From: a virus
IMG/VR virus record: IMGVR_UViG_3300017788_000026
Span: 1 to 61,290 of that record
Length of the DNA stretch: 61,290 nucleotides
Direction: 5' to 3' (one strand)
The position numbers and the translations under genes are program-made. Numbering within the stretch: the first letter of the stretch is position 1; the number at the start of each line of letters is the position of its first letter. The notes below the pieces were generated by a model. The model saw nothing but the letters and a program-made list of their open reading frames with translations. It searched no databases and was not told the DNA's origin. This document shows positions 57,893 to 61,290 of this stretch, in pieces.

Positions 57893-57920
57893 CGACTAAA
57901 CAAAGTTATCCTTGCCTCAG

Positions 57921-57930
57921 ATACCTTATG
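57921..57930 (-). promoter_or_regulatory. Possible second promoter core
   Basis: CATAAGGTAT on the minus strand between terL and the promoter above; no CAAAA box at the proper distance. Could instead be a regulatory site for terL. Confidence 0.3.
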
Positions 57931-57950
57931 CTATTTTCTCTAGTCATTCT

Positions 57951-59738
57951 ATGTCAAAAAACACGTTCGATATAAGGCTCGACTCTCCCACAGTAGCTTT
58001 GCTTGAGGAGCTGGCCTCGCAAGAAAAGATTGATTGGGGCGCCTACAATAAGGTCGCAGAAGAGGTAGCTAACGATGCGCCCGAGGTTACAGAAGGGTTA
58101 CCTGACGCGGCGGTACTTCGTACATTAAGTGACATAGTCGCTAACTATCTAACTGTGGACCAGCAGCCGTTCTCTTTTGAGGGCCGCGAATATATGAAGG
58201 GGCTGTATGACTATGTCGTAGAGTATCCCACCGGGTGCAGGAATCAAATATGGCATACCGGAAGACAGGTCGAGAAAAGCACGTCACAGTCCGCTAAATC
58301 AATTGCTCTAGGAATAGCGAATCCAGCGTACAAGACATTATACATCGCCCCTAGATTTGACCAGGTAACCGTTTTCTCACAACAGCGCTTTAAGCCAATG
58401 TGTGAAGACTCCTATAAGCTATGGGATACGATCATTAACCCACACCGCACCTTGTGGCAGGTAGGCGCGAAACAGTTCCTAAACGGCGCGTTCTTTAATT
58501 TTAGATCGTGCTATCTAAGCGCGGATAATGCGCGTGGTATCTCCGCCCACCACCTTATGATCGACGAGATACAGGACATTGTATCAGATGCCGTGCCTAT
58601 TTTGGAGCAGTGCCAATCCCACGCTCTCAAAGAGCTAAAGTTCAATTCATACGCCGGAACCCCTAAGACAAACAGTAACGTAATCACTAGGCGTTATAAG
58701 AATAGCTGTCAATTTGAGTGGCTAGTCCCTTGTGGGTGCGGGCACTGGAACCTTCTAGACGATTCGGTAATAGGCCCCACGTTTTTCCAATGCATCAAAT
58801 GTTCACGGCCTATTAACGTTCGTGAAGGGCAGTGGGTGCCTGCCCGTCCTGAACTATTGAACAAATGCTGGGGTTTCCGCATACCCCAGATCATGGTGCC
58901 GTTTAAAGAGCACGCGGATATATTGGCGCTAAAGAACGACCCACAAGTAAGCCGCAGACAATTCTTTAACGAGTGTCTTGGTTTACCTTATGACGAAGGT
59001 GAGCTTGTTCTAACAGAAAAAGACCTTATAGAGGCCGCGGCTGCAGGAGATGGTAGCGGTATGTGGACACCGCACCAAGGAAGAATGGCCGCCCGCAACG
59101 GGCTACGCCTTTTCATGGGTGTGGACTACGGAACTGCTGAAGGAGAGAAGCCGTCATTTACCGTAGTGACTGTAGGCTTCTTCACTCCATTAGGCAAATT
59201 TAGTGTTGTCTATATGGAGAAGTTTGTAGGCGAGAAAGCTAACCTGGCCGCGCAGCCTGCTTATATTGATCAATTAGCCAGCGCATTTGGTGTAACCTGG
59301 ATGGGCTGTGACTGGGGATTCGGGGCGCCGCTTAATCAAAGACTGGTTGACGAATACGGCTGGCCTCGATACGATGCTTCGCGTCTTTTACTAGAATACC
59401 AGTACGTAAAGCAGGGATTACTAGCTAAGTGGAATCCCCAAGCGCAGCGGTACATGATTGATAGAAACCAATCTATGACCAATCTGATCGATGATATACG
59501 AAATAAGAAGGTCACCTTTTTCAAGTACGAGCAGCTACGCCCGTTCGTTCTTGACTTTACGTCGATCTTTATCGAGTTTGATGATAATCGTGGTTCTATG
59601 AAATACGACCATGAGCTGCCTGATGATGCGTTCCATTCTTTGAACTACGCCTATATGGCGGGGCTACAGTACCACGGTAAGCTGGTGTTGACAGGGCTTC
59701 CCGACGCCGGTAATGATGATATGCCTTATATAGAGTAA
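57951..59738 (+). CDS. terL: Terminase large subunit (DNA-packaging ATPase-nuclease)
   Basis: 595 residues from ATG 57951 (TTG 57912 would add 13). Motor half: Walker A-type HTGRQVEKSTSQ (about 102-113), Walker B HLMIDEIQD and a motif III candidate FNSYAGTPKT. Zinc-ribbon-like CGCGHW...CIKCSRP in the middle. Nuclease half: FMGVDYGTAEGE, WMGCDWGFGAP and DDAFHSLNYAYMAG provide the RNase H-type acidic residues. Translocates DNA through the portal and cuts concatemers. It stands alone on the plus strand between minus-strand cassettes. Confidence 0.88.
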   Translation: MSKNTFDIRLDSPTVALLEELASQEKIDWGAYNKVAEEVANDAPEVTEGLPDAAVLRTLSDIVANYLTVDQQPFSFEGREYMKGLYDYVVEYPTGCRNQIWHTGRQVEKSTSQSAKSIALGIANPAYKTLYIAPRFDQVTVFSQQRFKPMCEDSYKLWDTIINPHRTLWQVGAKQFLNGAFFNFRSCYLSADNARGISAHHLMIDEIQDIVSDAVPILEQCQSHALKELKFNSYAGTPKTNSNVITRRYKNSCQFEWLVPCGCGHWNLLDDSVIGPTFFQCIKCSRPINVREGQWVPARPELLNKCWGFRIPQIMVPFKEHADILALKNDPQVSRRQFFNECLGLPYDEGELVLTEKDLIEAAAAGDGSGMWTPHQGRMAARNGLRLFMGVDYGTAEGEKPSFTVVTVGFFTPLGKFSVVYMEKFVGEKANLAAQPAYIDQLASAFGVTWMGCDWGFGAPLNQRLVDEYGWPRYDASRLLLEYQYVKQGLLAKWNPQAQRYMIDRNQSMTNLIDDIRNKKVTFFKYEQLRPFVLDFTSIFIEFDDNRGSMKYDHELPDDAFHSLNYAYMAGLQYHGKLVLTGLPDAGNDDMPYIE

Positions 59739-59741
59739 AAA

Positions 59742-59761
59742 GAAAGGCCTTTTGGCCCTTC
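59742..59761. terminator. Bidirectional hairpin terminator after terL
   Basis: GAAAGGCC, loop TTTT, GGCCCTTC, flanked by A run (59736-59741) and T run (59762-59768). Almost identical to the terminator at 56731, showing that cassette borders are duplicated. Confidence 0.75.
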
Positions 59762-59780
59762 TTTTTTTCATCAGCCGCTC

Positions 59781-60434
59781 TTACGCGACCTTCTCCGCCT
59801 CTTCCGCCCAGATTGTGATGGCTAGGGTGAGTACGGTGACGCCCGCGGCGGCCCTCGCGGCGTTCGCGTAATTCGCAGCGTCACTCACGTACAGCGCGGC
59901 GTTACTCACGTACAGCGCGGCGCGACTCGCGGCGTGACTCGCGTTCTTCGCGGCCTTCGCGGCGTTACTCACGTACAGCGCGGCGCCCCTCGCGTACAGC
60001 GCGGCGTTACTCGCGGCGTTACTCGCGACCCTCGCGGCGTCAAGATCCTTCGCTTGCTCGCACGCGAGCACCAGCGCTTCGTCGAGCTTCGCCGCTCGCA
60101 GCGCGATGGGCAGAATCTCCCGCACGGTACGCAGCGCCACTCCCTGCGCCCACGCCGCTCGCTTCGACGCGCTCCACGCTGGCCAGGCCTCAAGCAGCGG
60201 CGCAAGCCGCAGCATCTGCTCGGTGCGTGTCGCGTCGTCAGACCACGCCGCGTCGTTTAGCGACCGCACGTCCGGCCGGTCAAGCACAAGCGGGCTGTCC
60301 GTCCACTCGCGCCCCTCGCACACCGATACCGCTTCCAGGAGGCAGCATTTGCCTGATTTGGCGTCGTGTGAGCCTGCGCTAAGCCCTCCGTAGCGGTTGA
60401 TGACTGCTGTCAGGGATTCTTTTGTACAAGACAC
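59781..60434 (-). CDS. Ala-rich repeat protein, copy 2 (217 aa)
   Basis: GTG 60434 has AAGGAGG eight nt upstream and starts SCTKESLTAVINRYGGLSAG. Same architecture as copy 1: GSHDAKSGKCCLLE, CEGREWTDSPLVLDRP, EILPIALRAAKLDEALVLAC, then about 75 residues of Ala repeats (SNAALYARGAALYVSNAA) and TIWAEEAEKVA. Repeat units differ in number from copy 1, suggesting slippage or recombination in the GC-rich repeats. Confidence 0.65.
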   Translation of the reverse strand: MSCTKESLTAVINRYGGLSAGSHDAKSGKCCLLEAVSVCEGREWTDSPLVLDRPDVRSLNDAAWSDDATRTEQMLRLAPLLEAWPAWSASKRAAWAQGVALRTVREILPIALRAAKLDEALVLACEQAKDLDAARVASNAASNAALYARGAALYVSNAAKAAKNASHAASRAALYVSNAALYVSDAANYANAARAAAGVTVLTLAITIWAEEAEKVA

Positions 60435-60482
60435 GTGTTTTTTCCTCCTTCGTTGTTTTGGTAAGATACTATTTCGCCTCAA

Positions 60483-60514
60483 ATATCTTATGCCTTATTT
60501 AGGGGGTCAATTTG
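60483..60514 (-). promoter_or_regulatory. Promoter element of the CATAAGATAT family
   Basis: CAAAT (60514-60510), 17-nt gap, CATAAGATAT (60492-60483) on the minus strand, 49 nt before copy 2 of the Ala-rich gene; CCCCCTAAATAAGG leads into the core as in other copies. Confidence 0.75.
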
Positions 60515-60522
60515 AGGTAAAA

Positions 60523-60550
60523 AGAAAGGCCTGTGGTGCAGGCTTTTCTT
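60523..60550. terminator. Hairpin terminator
   Basis: AGAAAGGCCTG...CAGGCTTTTCTT with T run after and A run before; ends copy 3 of the Ala-rich gene on the minus strand. Confidence 0.7.
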
Positions 60551-60568
60551 TTTTTAATCAGGCCGCTC

Positions 60569-61093
60569 TTATGCGACCTTTTCCGTCTCCTCGGCCCAGA
60601 TTGTGACGGCTAGGGCGAGTACGGCGTAACTCGCGGCGGCATCCGCAGCATCACTCGCGTACCTCGCGGCGTTCGCAGCGGCCCTCGCGGCGTTCGCAGC
60701 GTCCCTCTCGACGTTCGCGCGCCCCGCGGCGGCACCCGCAGCATCACTCGCGTACCTCGCGGCCCTCGCAGCGTCCCTCTCGACGTTCGCGTGCCCCGCG
60801 GCGGCACCCGCGGCAGCACCCGCGGCGTCAAGATCCTGCGCCTGCTCGCACGCGAGCACCAGCGCCTCGTCGATCTTCGCCGCGCGCAGCGCGATCGGTA
60901 GAATCTCGCGCACGGTGCGCAGCGCGACAGCTTGAGCCCAATCGGCCCGCTGCCCATCGGTCCAGCCCAGCCACGCTTCGAAGAGCGGTACTAGCCGCCT
61001 CATTTGCTCCGTGCGCACGGAGTCGTCCGGCCACAGGGCGTCGCTTAGCGGGCGCATGTCGGGGCAATCGAAAGCACTTGTTGTCCAGGACAT
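60569..61093 (-). CDS. Ala-rich repeat protein, copy 3, N-terminally shortened (174 aa)
   Basis: ATG 61093 with CTGGAG upstream. Starts MSWTTSAFDCPDMRPL, which aligns with REWTDSPLVLDRPDVRSL of copy 2, so about 35 N-terminal residues including the GGLSAGSH segment are missing. The middle (EILPIALRAAKIDEALVLAC), Ala repeats (ARYASDAAGAAAGRANVERD) and TIWAEETEKVA end are kept. Confidence 0.65.
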   Translation of the reverse strand: MSWTTSAFDCPDMRPLSDALWPDDSVRTEQMRRLVPLFEAWLGWTDGQRADWAQAVALRTVREILPIALRAAKIDEALVLACEQAQDLDAAGAAAGAAAGHANVERDAARAARYASDAAGAAAGRANVERDAANAARAAANAARYASDAADAAASYAVLALAVTIWAEETEKVA

Positions 61094-61144
61094 GTGGTTT
61101 TCTCCAGATAGGGGTTTTGGTAGGATACCTTATCCTTGCCTCAT

Positions 61145-61175
61145 ATATCTTATGCCATATTTAGACCCCGTTTTG
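61145..61175 (-). promoter_or_regulatory. Promoter element of the CATAAGATAT family
   Basis: CAAAA (61175-61171), 16-nt gap, CATAAGATAT (61154-61145) on the minus strand, 52 nt before copy 3 of the Ala-rich gene. Confidence 0.75.
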
Positions 61176-61178
61176 GCC

Positions 61179-61250
61179 TGTTTTTGGGGGTGTTTGGGGG
61201 TGTTTGGGGGGGGGGGGGGGAAAAAAAAAAAACAGGGCGGGGGGCCTGTT
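61179..61250. repeat. Low-complexity G/A tract and hairpin
   Basis: Two exact TGTTTGGGGG units (61191-61210) run into 15 G and then 12 A, followed by AACAGG...CCTGTT arms (61231-61236, 61245-61250). On the minus strand the hairpin plus T12 would be a terminator for a gene beyond the window, in keeping with the cassette pattern. The pure G run may be inexact in length. Confidence 0.5.
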
Positions 61251-61290
61251 GTGAAAACGGCACACAAACAACACTGACAAGAAAAAAAAG

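Noticed and set aside
59850-60010. GC-rich short repeats that could be mistaken for a CRISPR or iteron array
   Set aside because: The repetition follows codon periodicity of Ala-rich repeats in an open reading frame, with no regular spacers; similar repeats occur in all three paralogues.

Overview
The window is a stretch of a large tailed-phage genome, most likely a myovirus of jumbo type. It carries a large terminase subunit, a portal protein, an OB-fold spike followed by a PAAR tip protein, several very long tail-fibre proteins and a 2358-residue fused beta/beta' RNA polymerase interrupted by an intein. I see no rRNA, no convincing tRNA, no insertion sequence, no CRISPR array and no integrase. 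The host cannot be named from the sequence.

Layout. Positions 1-4537 (+) hold the end of a fibre operon with two collar-type proteins. Positions 4558-6956 (-) are an array of ten tiny overlapping genes. Positions 6993-7032 are a divergent promoter pair. Positions 7036-18579 (+) hold four small genes (zinc-binding and glutaredoxin-like) and then five fibre genes linked by 4-nt overlaps. Positions 18621-30241 (-) are one long block: six membrane-protein genes, about 35 genes of 55-95 codons, an HD-domain nucleotidase, an S4-like protein and a lysis-type cluster. Positions 30686-39270 (+) are a virion operon: a scaffold-like protein, eight small proteins most of which share an N-terminal tag, a beta-helix fibre and the portal. 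Positions 39321-42208 (-) are an operon of small early-type genes. Positions 42276-55740 (+) hold the RNA polymerase with intein, spike, PAAR protein, more tagged proteins and a helical protein. Positions 55776-61175 hold terL (+) among minus-strand promoter-gene-terminator cassettes, three of them encoding paralogous Ala-rich repeat proteins.

Transcription. Late (virion) genes lie on the plus strand and presumed early genes on the minus strand. At the head of most minus-strand units there is a bipartite element, CAAAA or CAAAT, then 16-17 nt, then CATAAGATAT. It looks like a promoter family with a -35 box unlike TTGACA.

Three things stand out. First, about nine otherwise unrelated, probably virion-associated proteins begin with M-N-F-x-x-A-F-F-D-E-L-x-K-x-A or a close variant. 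They include glycine-zipper proteins and a HEAFH metallopeptidase-like protein. This suggests a shared packaging, ejection or processing signal. Second, the two arrays of miniature minus-strand genes share a degenerate core, a short helix then x-F-[IVLYF], and look like one highly diverged tandem family. Third, the single-chain RNA polymerase has a LAGLIDADG-type intein in the beta GDKL/S motif, with Gly instead of His before the terminal Asn.
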